Source: a methanogenic archaeon ISO4-H5
GTDB taxonomy: Archaea; Thermoplasmatota; Thermoplasmata; Methanomassiliicoccales; Methanomethylophilaceae
Length of the DNA stretch: 64,000 nt
Direction of reading: 5' to 3'
Assembly (NCBI GenBank): GCA_001560915.1
Contig: CP014214.1
Coordinates: 620,001 to 684,000, forward strand
Below the pieces are notes generated by a model, which saw only the letters and a program-made list of their open reading frames with translations, did not search any database and had not been told where the DNA came from. The position numbers were made by a program, and so were the translations under genes. Of the stretch, positions 1 through 9,069 are shown one piece after another. The stretch's first letter is position 1; every line of letters starts with the position of its first letter.

Positions 1-1
1 G

Positions 2-1210
2 GAGTGCGGCGCGGAGGTCACTGACCCTTACGCCAACCTCTGCCCCAAATGTAATGGACTTCTGACCGTAAAGATGGACCTCAGTGCCGTCTCGGAGATC
101 AACCCCGAGGACCTCAGGTCCAAGAAGCTCGGTGTCTGGAGGTACGCACCCTTCATGCCCGTCGACGAGGCCAACAAGGTCTCTATCCAGGAAGGAGGAA
201 CCCCCCTGTACAAAACCGAGGCCCTCGGAGAGGCCCTCGGCGTCAAGGATTCCTTCGTGAAGTTCGAGGGACTCAACCCCACCGGATCCTTCAAGGACCG
301 CGGAATGACCATGGGTGTCTCCCACGCCAAGGAGCTCGGTGCGAAGGTCGTCGGATGCGCATCCACCGGAAACACCTCCGCCTCTCTCGCAGCCTACGCC
401 TCCAAGGCAGGCATGCAGTGCGCCGTGTTCCTCCCCTCCGGCAAGGTCGCCATGGGTAAGCTGGCACAGGCGCTCTTCTTCGGCGCCAACGTCCTTTCCG
501 TCGACGGAAACTTCGACGATGCCCTCGCCCTCGCCAGGAAGATGCACGACGAGAGGAAGCTCTACCTCCTCAACTCCATCAACCCCTACAGGCCCGAGGG
601 ACAGAAATCCGTTCTTTTCGAGATCATCGACCAGCTTGACTACGAGGTCCCCGACAGGATCATCCTGCCCGTCGGAAACGCGGCCAACATCTGGGCCGTC
701 TACAAGGCATGCACCGAGCTCATGGAGGTCGGATGGATCAAGAAGATGCCCAAGCTGACCGGAATCCAGGCCGCTGGCTCCTGTCCTGTCGCAACCGCCT
801 TCCAGGACGGTTCCATGGACATCATCGCCGAGCCCAACCCCGAGACCATCGCTACCGCTATCCGTATCGGAAACCCCATCTCCGGAAAGAAGGCACTCAA
901 GGCCATGTACGACACCAAGGGAGTCTGCACCACCGTCACCGACGAGGAGATCATTCAGGCCCAGCTCCTGCTCGGAAGGACCGAGGGAGTCTGCGTGGAG
1001 CCCGCCTCCGCCGCATCCGTGGCCGGACTCAAGAAGCTCAGGGCCCAGGGAATCATCGAGCCCGACGAGAAGGTCGTCTGCATCTGCACCGGAAACGGTC
1101 TCAAGGATCCCGACACCATCCTCAACAACGTCCCCAAGCCCATCCCCTGCAGGAACGATGTGGCGGACGTTGAGCGTATCCTCAAGGAAGCGGCCGCACC
1201 CAAGGACTGA
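2..1210 (+). CDS. thrC: Threonine synthase (5' end cut by window)
   Basis: PLP enzyme converting O-phosphohomoserine to threonine and phosphate, last step of threonine synthesis in the cytosol. The frame is open from base 2, so the first ATG at 74 is not the true start. The upstream codons encode a CG...CPKC zinc-ribbon piece typical of the N-terminus of archaeal threonine synthases. The PLP lysine lies in GSFKDRG (codon at 293-295), and the TGNTSAS and CTGNGLKD segments are the fold-II PLP phosphate-binding loops. The C-terminus is complete and is followed by a terminator-like hairpin. Only the first few codons are missing from the window. Confidence 0.95.
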   Translation, partial: ECGAEVTDPYANLCPKCNGLLTVKMDLSAVSEINPEDLRSKKLGVWRYAPFMPVDEANKVSIQEGGTPLYKTEALGEALGVKDSFVKFEGLNPTGSFKDRGMTMGVSHAKELGAKVVGCASTGNTSASLAAYASKAGMQCAVFLPSGKVAMGKLAQALFFGANVLSVDGNFDDALALARKMHDERKLYLLNSINPYRPEGQKSVLFEIIDQLDYEVPDRIILPVGNAANIWAVYKACTELMEVGWIKKMPKLTGIQAAGSCPVATAFQDGSMDIIAEPNPETIATAIRIGNPISGKKALKAMYDTKGVCTTVTDEEIIQAQLLLGRTEGVCVEPASAASVAGLKKLRAQGIIEPDEKVVCICTGNGLKDPDTILNNVPKPIPCRNDVADVERILKEAAAPKD

Positions 1211-1220
1211 AAACCTTACA

Positions 1221-1253
1221 TGACCCAGAGGGAGAAATCTCCCTTCTGGGTCA
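1221..1253. terminator. Hairpin between convergent thrC and fic genes
   Basis: Arms TGACCCAG (1221-1228) and CTGGGTCA (1246-1253) enclose a second stem of GGGAGA against TCTCCC. A T-rich run (ACTTTTTG) follows on the plus strand. It sits just after the thrC stop and overlaps the fic stop codon, so it may terminate in both directions. Confidence 0.7.
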
Positions 1254-2246
1254 ATACTTTTTGAGCCTGTATCTCTGATATCTGCTGCGCGGACTGTCGG
1301 GATACTCCATCTCGATGAAATCCCTCGAAATCGCAGGAGCGAGATAGTTCGTTTGGAACATGGGGCGGGAGCTCATTTTCAGAAGTTCCATAAGTTCCCT
1401 AGATGTATACCATACATCTTCTTTCATGACCGCAGTAAGTTTGGATACTGACCAGGGGACGGACTCTTCCGCAGTTCTCAGCGCGTATTCAACATCCTCC
1501 AATGCGGAAAGGATGACTCTCAGCATGAAACCGATGAACGCATCCGAGTTGCCTACCTGATTGCATTTGCCGATGACGTCATAGTATTCCTGTTGAGCCA
1601 TCCATATCCTGGTCTCTATCGGGATCCAGCGGAATACCGGTCTCCATTTTGCGAGAAGAGCCTTTTGCCACAGTCTGGCAATCCTTCCGTTACCGTCAGC
1701 GAAAGGATGAATGAACACCAGCCCATAATGGAAAACGCATGATGCTATCAACAAGCCCACGGTATCATGGGAACTGTTCAGCCATCCGAACAGATCGGCC
1801 ATCATTCCGGGTACTTTTTCCGGCGGAGGTGCCACGTATATGCAGGTATTTCCGGAGAAGACTCCTTCTTCCCCGCTGCGGAACCGTCCGGATTCTTCGA
1901 TAAGTCCTTCGGTAAGGGTGCCGTGGATGCGGAGCATTTCGTTCAAATTGCAGGGGTCGAACGATTCGAGAAGAGAGTAGGCCGCATAAGCATTCTGCAC
2001 TTCGCGAATATCTCTCTCGGGCCCGAGGACTCTGTGTCCGTTTATGATATCAGTCACCTGTCCCAGCGTCAGAGAATTGCCCTCAATCGAACAGGATGAA
2101 TGAATGGCCCGTATCATGTTTTGTATCTTCAGATGCGGGTTGCTTTCAAGTGTCCCATATCTTTCGATACGGACAAGCTTCTCCATGATGCGAAATGCCA
2201 TGTGGTGCATTTCCGGACTGATTGTGAACGCCGGTTCATAGGACAT
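1251..2246 (-). CDS. Fic family protein (putative AMP-transferase)
   Basis: Fic-domain protein of 331 residues that probably transfers AMP or another nucleotide phosphate to a protein hydroxyl. The catalytic loop HPFADGNGR is at residues 180-188 and matches HPFx(D/E)GNGRxxR. An N-terminal SCSIEGN (51-57) fits the inhibitory (S/T)xxxE(G/N) motif, so the protein looks self-inhibited (class II). A C-terminal segment (about 265-331) resembles a winged helix, common in this family and possibly autoregulatory. The gene stands alone with its own AT-rich promoter (TATA-like ATATAC near 2265). The target is unknown, and no antitoxin-like partner is visible. Confidence 0.88.
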   Translation of the reverse strand: MSYEPAFTISPEMHHMAFRIMEKLVRIERYGTLESNPHLKIQNMIRAIHSSCSIEGNSLTLGQVTDIINGHRVLGPERDIREVQNAYAAYSLLESFDPCNLNEMLRIHGTLTEGLIEESGRFRSGEEGVFSGNTCIYVAPPPEKVPGMMADLFGWLNSSHDTVGLLIASCVFHYGLVFIHPFADGNGRIARLWQKALLAKWRPVFRWIPIETRIWMAQQEYYDVIGKCNQVGNSDAFIGFMLRVILSALEDVEYALRTAEESVPWSVSKLTAVMKEDVWYTSRELMELLKMSSRPMFQTNYLAPAISRDFIEMEYPDSPRSRYQRYRLKKY

Positions 2247-2310
2247 GTTCAGTACATGTATAGTATATGTAAGATAAGTAGATTTTACATCAGAAATACT
2301 CGGCTGGGTC

Positions 2311-4605
2311 TTAGAAGCTATCCAAACTGATCTGCTTCTTTTTCTTTACCTTCGATCCCGGAACCGACCTCTCAGGAGGATTCTTGCGTGCTTCCTCCTC
2401 CGCGGCCATCTTCTCGAGCATGTATTCCATCTCGTCGTCGCGGGGCTCTTTCTCCGGCGGTGCGGATGATTTGGGCATGAACTTCACCTGTTCCTTCAGG
2501 CTCTCCGCCAGGGATCTTCCGATCTTCGGCAGGGCTGCCAGTTCTCCGATGTCGATTTGTCCGATTTCCGCCTTCCCGTGCACACCGTTGGCGTACAGGG
2601 TCCTCGCCCTCATTCTTCCCACTCCCCTCAGGGATACCAGGGGAATGAGCTCTTCCTTGACACCGTATCTCACACGGGTCAGCATAGGTCTTACTTTTTC
2701 GGAGGCGTTGGGATTGAAGATCAATGCGATCTCGTTCATGGCATACAGTATCCAATCCGCCATATCCACTCTTGAACGGATGTCTCCGGGACCGATTTTG
2801 AGAGTATCGGTCATGACATCCTCGGGCATCTCGTTGATCCACCTGACCAGGAGCAGGGCGGTCTTTAGGTCGGCCATGTGGTTGTCCCATTCCAGGTCGA
2901 AGCTCCCGTCCCCTCCGCATTCGTCCACGATGGAGACCAGGAACCTACCGTCGTATTCGGCGTCAAGAGCCTCCAATTCGGCATAGTCGTCCTTCTTGGG
3001 GTACATACCCATTACGTCAGGAGTGCAGGCGACTGCCTGCATGATCTGCATCTCGTCGGTCTCGTCGTTCATCTTCAGGACGGCTTTCTTCAAGATGACC
3101 GCCGACCACGGGTCTATGTATAAGTCGGACACCCTCTTTCCGAAAGGCAATATGCGGACGGAATCACCGTTCCTCTCGACCATCTCCTGCTCTGCCAGGA
3201 AGTCCACCACGCTTGAGATGACCCTGTCTATTCCATATAGGTCGCAGGTGGCCCCGTAGAAGGTCATGGACATGAAATCCACTATGTCCTCCTCGCTCTC
3301 CGCATCGCCCGTGGCGATAAGACCCAGGATGTGGCTTCTGAGTATCTTCTCGTTGCCGAGTTTGGAGGTGAGCCTCTCGGTCTCCTGCATGATGTAATCG
3401 TCCATCAGGTGCTGTTTGTCGTCGAAGGATTTGGCCACCAGGACCGCTTCTCCCCAGGGGTCGTAACCGGGACGTCCGGCCCTTCCGCACATCTGTTTGA
3501 TCTCCATCACGGGGATGGGGACGTTGCCGCTGTTCGATTCGAAGCGGGAGGTATCCCTGACTATGACCCTGCGGGCGGGGAGGTTGATTCCCGCCGCGAG
3601 GGTGGGTGTGGCGATGATGCACTTGATGTTCCTGCTGCGGAAGCCCTCTTCTACGCAGCGTCTCTGCTTGTACTCGAGTCCAGCATGGTGGAATGCGATA
3701 CCGCAGCTCACGCAGTCGGCCAGTTTCTTTCCTATGGAGGTGCTCTCGGTACCTCCCTCGAGGAGGGCGTAGTCAGCATCGCTCAGTACGGTCCCGGAGA
3801 TCTCGGACATCTTCTTGGCGAACTTGGTGGCCACCGCTTCGGTGGAACGGCGGGAGTTCACGAATATGATGCACTGCCCTCCCTCGAGGACAGTCTGTTT
3901 GATCATCCCCCACAGGCCGTCGGTCTCTGGGGGTACTTCTACCGAAGAGCCGTCCTCGAAGTCTATCGTTCCGTCAAGGAATACTCCTTCCTTCAATACT
4001 GTAGGGCGCCAATCCATCTTGACGTGGTCGGCGTCTAACCACAGTGCCAGATCGAGTGAATTGGAGATGGTGGCCGACAGTGCGATGACCTGCAGGTTGC
4101 GGTTCCTGCGCATGAACTTGGTCATTGCCACTTCCAAGGTCGGTCCCCTTCCGGGGTCGTGGATCATGTGAACCTCGTCCGCGATGACCAGGCCCAGGTC
4201 GGTGATCCACTTGTTATCGTGGCGGATCATCGAATCGGCCTTCTCGGAGGTTGCTATGACAATATCAGCATCGGAGATGTCGTCGTCCCTGTCGGGGTCG
4301 CCGGTGGTCATCACTACCTTAATACCCAGATGCGAGAATTTGGCAAGGTCGTCACGTTTCTCGCTGGCCAACGCCTTCAGGGGAACGATGTAGATGACAT
4401 GCAGATGCTTCTTCAGAACGGTGTTCAGGGCCGGAATGAATCCTATCATGGATTTACCGCTGGCGGTCGGGACCGCAGCGACCAGGTTCTTCCCGGTGAG
4501 GGCCTTGGGGATGGCCTCCGCCTGGGGAGGATACATCTCTATGAATCCCTGGGCCTCCAAAGCATCCTTGAGGCTGTCGGGGATATCAAGGTCCCTGAAC
4601 TTCAT
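2311..4605 (-). CDS. Ski2-like superfamily 2 helicase, Hel308 type
   Basis: ATP-dependent DNA helicase thought to act on stalled forks. The order is standard: N-terminal Q-motif (YPPQAEAI), Walker A PTASGKS, Walker B DEVH, SATISN (motif III), then domain 2 with FVNSRRS, ATPTLAAGINLPAR and QMCGRAGRPG. A winged-helix/ratchet part follows, and near the C-terminus there is a helix-hairpin-helix segment (VSLRGVGRMRARTLY, LPKIGRSLAE). The tail is charged and lysine-rich (VKKKKQISLDSF), resembling the PCNA-interacting tail seen in some archaeal repair proteins; that reading is inference. Length (764) fits Hel308. It is transcribed divergently from the gene at 4769. Confidence 0.92.
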   Translation of the reverse strand: MKFRDLDIPDSLKDALEAQGFIEMYPPQAEAIPKALTGKNLVAAVPTASGKSMIGFIPALNTVLKKHLHVIYIVPLKALASEKRDDLAKFSHLGIKVVMTTGDPDRDDDISDADIVIATSEKADSMIRHDNKWITDLGLVIADEVHMIHDPGRGPTLEVAMTKFMRRNRNLQVIALSATISNSLDLALWLDADHVKMDWRPTVLKEGVFLDGTIDFEDGSSVEVPPETDGLWGMIKQTVLEGGQCIIFVNSRRSTEAVATKFAKKMSEISGTVLSDADYALLEGGTESTSIGKKLADCVSCGIAFHHAGLEYKQRRCVEEGFRSRNIKCIIATPTLAAGINLPARRVIVRDTSRFESNSGNVPIPVMEIKQMCGRAGRPGYDPWGEAVLVAKSFDDKQHLMDDYIMQETERLTSKLGNEKILRSHILGLIATGDAESEEDIVDFMSMTFYGATCDLYGIDRVISSVVDFLAEQEMVERNGDSVRILPFGKRVSDLYIDPWSAVILKKAVLKMNDETDEMQIMQAVACTPDVMGMYPKKDDYAELEALDAEYDGRFLVSIVDECGGDGSFDLEWDNHMADLKTALLLVRWINEMPEDVMTDTLKIGPGDIRSRVDMADWILYAMNEIALIFNPNASEKVRPMLTRVRYGVKEELIPLVSLRGVGRMRARTLYANGVHGKAEIGQIDIGELAALPKIGRSLAESLKEQVKFMPKSSAPPEKEPRDDEMEYMLEKMAAEEEARKNPPERSVPGSKVKKKKQISLDSF

Positions 4606-4737
4606 GAATCCCGTAAAGGGCTACGGCCTAATATCCTTATCGCGGAAGATTCCCATTTGAGCCGTTAACCTATGTGCCAGACATCCGAAAACAGTGATGA
4701 TTTTATCAATCGTCGCAAAACATGTGTAGAATCAACG

Positions 4738-4745
4738 TTATATAG
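4738..4745 (+). promoter_or_regulatory. TATA box of the transglutaminase-like gene
   Basis: TTATATAG lies 24 bp before the ATG at 4769, so the leader is very short. A purine-rich GGGAG at about 4759-4763 may serve as ribosome binding site. Confidence 0.6.
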
Positions 4746-4768
4746 AGAAAATAGTTAGGGAGCTGGCG

Positions 4769-5839
4769 ATGAAAATGAAATTCGCGGCCATCGCATCCCT
4801 GTGTGTGCTGGTCGTCTTGTGCTCTTCTGCTTCGGTCATCCTCGCTTCCGGATCGGATGCGGCCGCCGATACGTATGTCGGGTACTACAGGAATCAGCTC
4901 ACCGCAGGCCAGAAGGTCGTCTACGATGCACTGAAAGTTCTCCCCACCGATGTCGCCGTCGGCGGCGACGAGAGCGGATACTACATCTCGGTCAGTGCAA
5001 AGCTGAGTAATGATGAGGATACCGCCAAGAAGGATATCGAGACCGCCTGGATGGCGACCAAGCTCGATGCGTCCGAGGGACTCAACTGGTCCTTCTGGAC
5101 TTGGACCGTCAGCGGTGTGAAGCCCACCATAACCGAGATCACTACCGGAGGCAGCGGAAGCTTCCGTGTGGGTGTCGACGCTGTCTTCAAGGACGGATTC
5201 TCCACCAAGGTCAACGAGGTCACCACCGCCGTCAATGCCAAGGAGATCTCCGGTACCACCGAGTCCGAGAAGGTCAAGAGCATCAACTCCATCCTCACCG
5301 GGAAGGAGTACGCATACGTGGAGAACAACGAATCCCACGCGTATGCCAACACCATCTACGCTGTCGCGGCGGCGAACACCGTGGACGGCAAGAACCACAT
5401 GACCTCCTTCGGCTATGCGGCGATGTTCAAGGCACTCTGCGCTAAAGCCGGTGTCTCCAGCATCCAGGTCTACGGATTCTTCGGCAACGATTCCAAGCTG
5501 TTCGCATGGAATGAGGTGCTGATCGACGGAAAGGTCTACGGAACCGACTGTGCCACCAATGCCACCGCCAAGAACAAGGAGCAGTGGCTCTGCGCCGGAG
5601 TGTACACCGCCGCAGACGGAGATCCTTTCTCAAAGGTGCATAAAGCCTTCCCCATCAGCCTTTCCAACGGTCTTGTCTACGATTTCGACGTCGAGACCCT
5701 GAACAACAACGGTTACAGCTGGCCTGCCGATAACAGCATAGTCGCCAAGCTAACCCAGTACGCACCCTGGATCCTCGTGGGAATCATTTGCGCCGTGATG
5801 GCTATTGCCCTGGTCTACATGGCGAAGAGGGGTGACTGA
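4769..5839 (+). CDS. Membrane-anchored transglutaminase-like protein lacking catalytic residues
   Basis: Secreted, C-terminally anchored protein of 356 residues. It has an N-terminal signal peptide ending near ILASGSDAAAD and a C-terminal membrane span (WILVGIICAVMAIALVYM) with a basic tail. The centre has the transglutaminase-like layout: GYAAMFKALCAKAGV aligns with the GYA..l..L...aGi helix after the catalytic cysteine, and FAWNEVLIDGKVYGTD aligns with HAWNEV...W...D. The cysteine position, two residues before GYA, is serine, and the histidine before AWNEV is phenylalanine; only the aspartate remains. It therefore looks like a pseudo-enzyme with a binding or structural role. Its ORF ends just before the Lon gene. 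Confidence 0.75.
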   Translation: MKMKFAAIASLCVLVVLCSSASVILASGSDAAADTYVGYYRNQLTAGQKVVYDALKVLPTDVAVGGDESGYYISVSAKLSNDEDTAKKDIETAWMATKLDASEGLNWSFWTWTVSGVKPTITEITTGGSGSFRVGVDAVFKDGFSTKVNEVTTAVNAKEISGTTESEKVKSINSILTGKEYAYVENNESHAYANTIYAVAAANTVDGKNHMTSFGYAAMFKALCAKAGVSSIQVYGFFGNDSKLFAWNEVLIDGKVYGTDCATNATAKNKEQWLCAGVYTAADGDPFSKVHKAFPISLSNGLVYDFDVETLNNNGYSWPADNSIVAKLTQYAPWILVGIICAVMAIALVYMAKRGD

Positions 5840-5863
5840 GATGGGGGTCACAGATACCAATCA

Positions 5864-5871
5864 TTATATAG
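5864..5871 (+). promoter_or_regulatory. TATA box of lon; supports the start at 5910
   Basis: TTATATAG here predicts transcription starting around 5890-5896. The ATG at 5910 is preceded by AAGGGGAG (5899-5906), a good ribosome binding site. In-frame ATGs at 5805 and 5841 lie upstream of this promoter and are disfavoured. Confidence 0.65.
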
Positions 5872-5909
5872 AAGAGCAATCTAAGCTAACTGCTATAGAA
5901 GGGGAGAAC

Positions 5910-8039
5910 ATGGAGAACAAAGACGAGAACGAACCCATCCTTGCCGATGTCACGGCGGAGGAGTGGATCTCCAACCAGTCCTTCAGGTCCACCAGGGATG
6001 TCGAGATCCCTGACAAGATGTCCGACCGTGTCATCGGTCAGGACAGGGCCGTGGAGGTCATGAAGAAGGCCGCCTCGCAGAAGAGGCACATGATGCTCAT
6101 CGGAGAGCCCGGTACCGGAAAATCAATGCTGGCCAACTCGATGGTGGAGTATCTGCCCAAGGACGAGATGCAGGATATAGTTGCTTACAGCAATCCCGAG
6201 GACGAGAACGAGCCCCGCGTGAGGACGTTCCCCGCCGGAAGGGGTAAGCAGGTGGTCCAGCAGCAGAAGGCCCAGGCGGCTATGTCCAAGAACCAGAAGA
6301 ACACCAGCTACATGTACGCCTGTGCTGCAATCGTAATCCTCGGTTTCATCGGTTCATTCATCTTCAACAACTTCTACGTGCTGTTCATCGCACTGTTCGC
6401 GGTGATGATCATCCTGATCTTCGCCAGGAACCCCATAGGAGTAAGGAACGACACCTCCTACGTGCCCAAACTGCTGGTCGGTCACGACGCCACCGACATG
6501 CCTCCGTTCGTGGATGCCACCGGAACCCACTCCGGAGCCCTCCTCGGAGATGTCAGGCACGACCCCTACCAGTCCGGAGGTCTCGAGACCCCCTCCCACC
6601 AGAGGCTGGAGGCCGGAGATATCCACAGGGCCAACAAGGGAGTCCTCTACATCGATGAGATCAACACCCTCAGGCCCGAATCCCAGCAGGCTCTCCTCAC
6701 TGCCATGCAGGAGAAGAAGATGGCCATCACCGGTCAGTCCGACAGGTCCTCCGGTGCCCTAGTGAAATCGGAACCCGTTCCCTGCGACTTCGTTCTCGTC
6801 TGCGCAGGAAACCTCGACGCCATCCAGGGAATGCACCCCGCACTCAGGTCCAGGATCAGGGGATACGGTTACGAGATCTACATGCGCAGCACCATGCCCG
6901 ACACCGACGCCCACAGGATGGACGTCGTCAGGTTCGTAGCTCAGGAGGTCAGGAAGGACGGCAAGATCCCCCACTTCGACAAGTATGCCGTGGGAATCAT
7001 CCTGAAGGAGGCACAGCGCCGTGCCGGAAGGAAGGGCAAACTGACCCTCAGGTTCAGGGAGCTCGGAGGATTGATCCGTGTCGCCGGTGACCTTGCGGTC
7101 GCACGTATCGCAGGTGTCGTCACCCGTGAGGATGTCCTCGCAGCCATGAACAACGCCCGCTCCCTCGAGCAGCAGATCGCCGACCGTCAGGCCGAGGGCA
7201 CCATGAGCTACCAGCTTTTCGATGTCAAAGGTTCCAAGGTGGGACAGGTCAACGGACTCGCCGCACTCGATCCCGGAAACGGAATGGCGGAGTACTCCGG
7301 AATCATGCTACCCATCGTCGCAGCCTGTGTCCCTGCCATCCACAAGGACGGAGGACAGATCATCGCCACTGGAAAGCTCGGAGAGATTGCTAAGGAAGCA
7401 GTTCAGAACATCTCCGCCGTGCTCAAGAGCATCATCGGCGAGGAGATGGGCAAGTACGACATCCACCTCGAGTACATCGGTACCTATGAAGGTGTGGAGG
7501 GAGACTCCGCATCCGTCACCATGACCACCGTCATCCTCTCGGCATACTATAACATCCCCATCAGGCAGAACGTCGCCATGACCGGAAGCCTGAACGTCAG
7601 GGGAATGGTCCTGCCCATCGGTGCGGCCACTGCTAAACTCGAAGCAGCCGCAGGAGCAGGTGTCACTGTAGGACTGGTGCCCATCAGCAACCTGAAGGAC
7701 GTCATGATCAGGAAGAAGTTCTCCGACACCATGGAGGTCTACGGAATGACCACCTACAGGGACGTTGCTGAATACGCATTCGAGGACTGCCCCGCCAAGG
7801 ACGAGCTCCTGAAGAAGCTCGACCACCTCAACCCTGCCGGATCCACTGCAGTAAAGTGGGTGCCTCCCGTAGAGAAGGAGGTCTCCGAGGAGGACCGTAA
7901 GGCTCTCGAGGACGCCATTAAGAAGGAGGAAGAGGAGGAGGCGGCAGCCGCCGCTCCCGCTCCCGCGACGGGATCCGACGATTCCGACAACCTCGTCCCC
8001 TCCGGCGACGCTGTCGCCGTTGCCAACACGGAAGAGTGA
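5910..8039 (+). CDS. lon: Archaeal membrane-anchored Lon protease (LonB type)
   Basis: ATP-dependent protease facing the cytosol from the membrane; it degrades misfolded and membrane-associated proteins. From the start at 5910 it is 709 residues. Walker A GEPGTGKS is at 65-72. Two membrane spans follow (about 133-172) inserted in the AAA domain, the hallmark of archaeal Lon. Walker B VLYIDEIN is at about 245. The protease domain carries Ser533 in GDSAS and Lys576 in ATAKLEAA; the 43-residue spacing equals that of the Lon Ser-Lys dyad. The C-terminus is a low-complexity tail of glutamate, lysine and alanine. nadM begins 4 bp after the stop. Confidence 0.95.
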   Translation: MENKDENEPILADVTAEEWISNQSFRSTRDVEIPDKMSDRVIGQDRAVEVMKKAASQKRHMMLIGEPGTGKSMLANSMVEYLPKDEMQDIVAYSNPEDENEPRVRTFPAGRGKQVVQQQKAQAAMSKNQKNTSYMYACAAIVILGFIGSFIFNNFYVLFIALFAVMIILIFARNPIGVRNDTSYVPKLLVGHDATDMPPFVDATGTHSGALLGDVRHDPYQSGGLETPSHQRLEAGDIHRANKGVLYIDEINTLRPESQQALLTAMQEKKMAITGQSDRSSGALVKSEPVPCDFVLVCAGNLDAIQGMHPALRSRIRGYGYEIYMRSTMPDTDAHRMDVVRFVAQEVRKDGKIPHFDKYAVGIILKEAQRRAGRKGKLTLRFRELGGLIRVAGDLAVARIAGVVTREDVLAAMNNARSLEQQIADRQAEGTMSYQLFDVKGSKVGQVNGLAALDPGNGMAEYSGIMLPIVAACVPAIHKDGGQIIATGKLGEIAKEAVQNISAVLKSIIGEEMGKYDIHLEYIGTYEGVEGDSASVTMTTVILSAYYNIPIRQNVAMTGSLNVRGMVLPIGAATAKLEAAAGAGVTVGLVPISNLKDVMIRKKFSDTMEVYGMTTYRDVAEYAFEDCPAKDELLKKLDHLNPAGSTAVKWVPPVEKEVSEEDRKALEDAIKKEEEEEAAAAAPAPATGSDDSDNLVPSGDAVAVANTEE

Positions 8040-8043
8040 GGAC

Positions 8044-8577
8044 ATGGCGGACGACTTCAGCAGGTACTCGTTGGTCATAGGGAGGTTCCAGCCTCTCCAT
8101 CTGGGCCATATGGACGTGATCCGCAAATGCGCGGACGAGTCCGACCACCTGACCATCGGTATCGGAAGCGCCCAATACTCCCACACCGTGGACAATCCCT
8201 TCACCGCCGGAGAGAGGTACCTGATGATTGAGGAGACCCTCAAGGACGAGGGCATCGAGAATTATTCCATTGTTCCCGTGGAGGACCTGAACAGATACAG
8301 CGTCTGGGTCTCCCACGTGGTTTCGATGTGCCCCCCGTTCAACACGGTCTACAGCAACAACCCGTTCACCAAGCGTCTGTTCACTGAAGCGGGATTCGAA
8401 ATCAAGGCATCGCCGCTCTACAACCGTTCCGTCTACTCCGGTACCGAGGTACGCAGGAGGATGGAGTCCGACGGCGACTGGCGTTCGCTGGTACCGCCCG
8501 CGGTAGCCGATGTCATAGAGAAGATCGATGGTGTCGGCAGGGTCAAGAGCCTGAGCGGCAAGGACGCCGAGCTCTGA
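8044..8577 (+). CDS. nadM: Nicotinamide-nucleotide adenylyltransferase
   Basis: Makes NAD+ from NMN and ATP. The 177-residue protein opens with the nucleotidyltransferase motif GRFQPLHLGH, containing the HxGH signature. NRSVYSGTEVRRRM near the end corresponds to the second ATP-binding motif (SGTxVR). I take the ATG at 8044, preceded by GTGAGGAC, because the earlier ATG at 8020 lies inside lon. It is followed 9 bp later by cinA, another pyridine-nucleotide gene, suggesting an NAD salvage grouping downstream of lon. Confidence 0.93.
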   Translation: MADDFSRYSLVIGRFQPLHLGHMDVIRKCADESDHLTIGIGSAQYSHTVDNPFTAGERYLMIEETLKDEGIENYSIVPVEDLNRYSVWVSHVVSMCPPFNTVYSNNPFTKRLFTEAGFEIKASPLYNRSVYSGTEVRRRMESDGDWRSLVPPAVADVIEKIDGVGRVKSLSGKDAEL

Positions 8578-8586
8578 GGCGTTCCC

Positions 8587-9069
8587 ATGCAAACCTTCAC
8601 CGAGGTGCAGAAGTTCGCTGCAATTGCCACGGAGAAGCATCTCACGGTGTCTGCGGCGGAATCCTGTACCGGCGGACTCATCGGTTCCGCCCTTACCGCA
8701 TTACCAGGAGCTTCAGCATTCTTCCTGGGAAGCGCCGTGACCTATTCCAACGAATCGAAGGAGAAGATCCTGGGCGTCCCCAGGGGGATTTTATTCGCTT
8801 ACGGTGCCGTCAGCAAACAGACCGCGGCCTGCATGTCTAAGGCTGTATTGGAGCTGTACGGTTCCGACCTAGCTGTGGCGGTAACGGGTATCGCGGGACC
8901 CGCCGGCGGTTCATTTGAGAAACCCGTGGGTCTGGTCTATATCTCGGTCACCGATGGCACCAAGACCGTTACCAAAAAGTTCATTTTCAATGGTAACCGG
9001 AGTGAGGTACGTGTACAGACTGTATTCAGCGCAATGCGCATGCTGAACGAATTAGCGGAGAGCCTCTGA
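8587..9069 (+). CDS. CinA C-terminal domain protein, probable NMN amidohydrolase
   Basis: Standalone CinA-C/PncC domain of 160 residues. The family deamidates nicotinamide mononucleotide to nicotinic acid mononucleotide. The diagnostic AAESCTGGLIG is at about residues 18-29, followed by GSAVTYSNESKE and AVTGIAGPAGG. It follows nadM directly, which supports a role in pyridine-nucleotide recycling. Its TGA overlaps the ATG of the next gene by one base, so the two are probably translationally coupled. Confidence 0.9.
   Translation: MQTFTEVQKFAAIATEKHLTVSAAESCTGGLIGSALTALPGASAFFLGSAVTYSNESKEKILGVPRGILFAYGAVSKQTAACMSKAVLELYGSDLAVAVTGIAGPAGGSFEKPVGLVYISVTDGTKTVTKKFIFNGNRSEVRVQTVFSAMRMLNELAESL

Noticed and set aside
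5805-5909. Longer start for Lon at 5805 or 5841
   Set aside because: These codons lie in the previous gene or upstream of the TATA box at 5864; the start at 5910 has a good ribosome site and family-consistent N-terminus.
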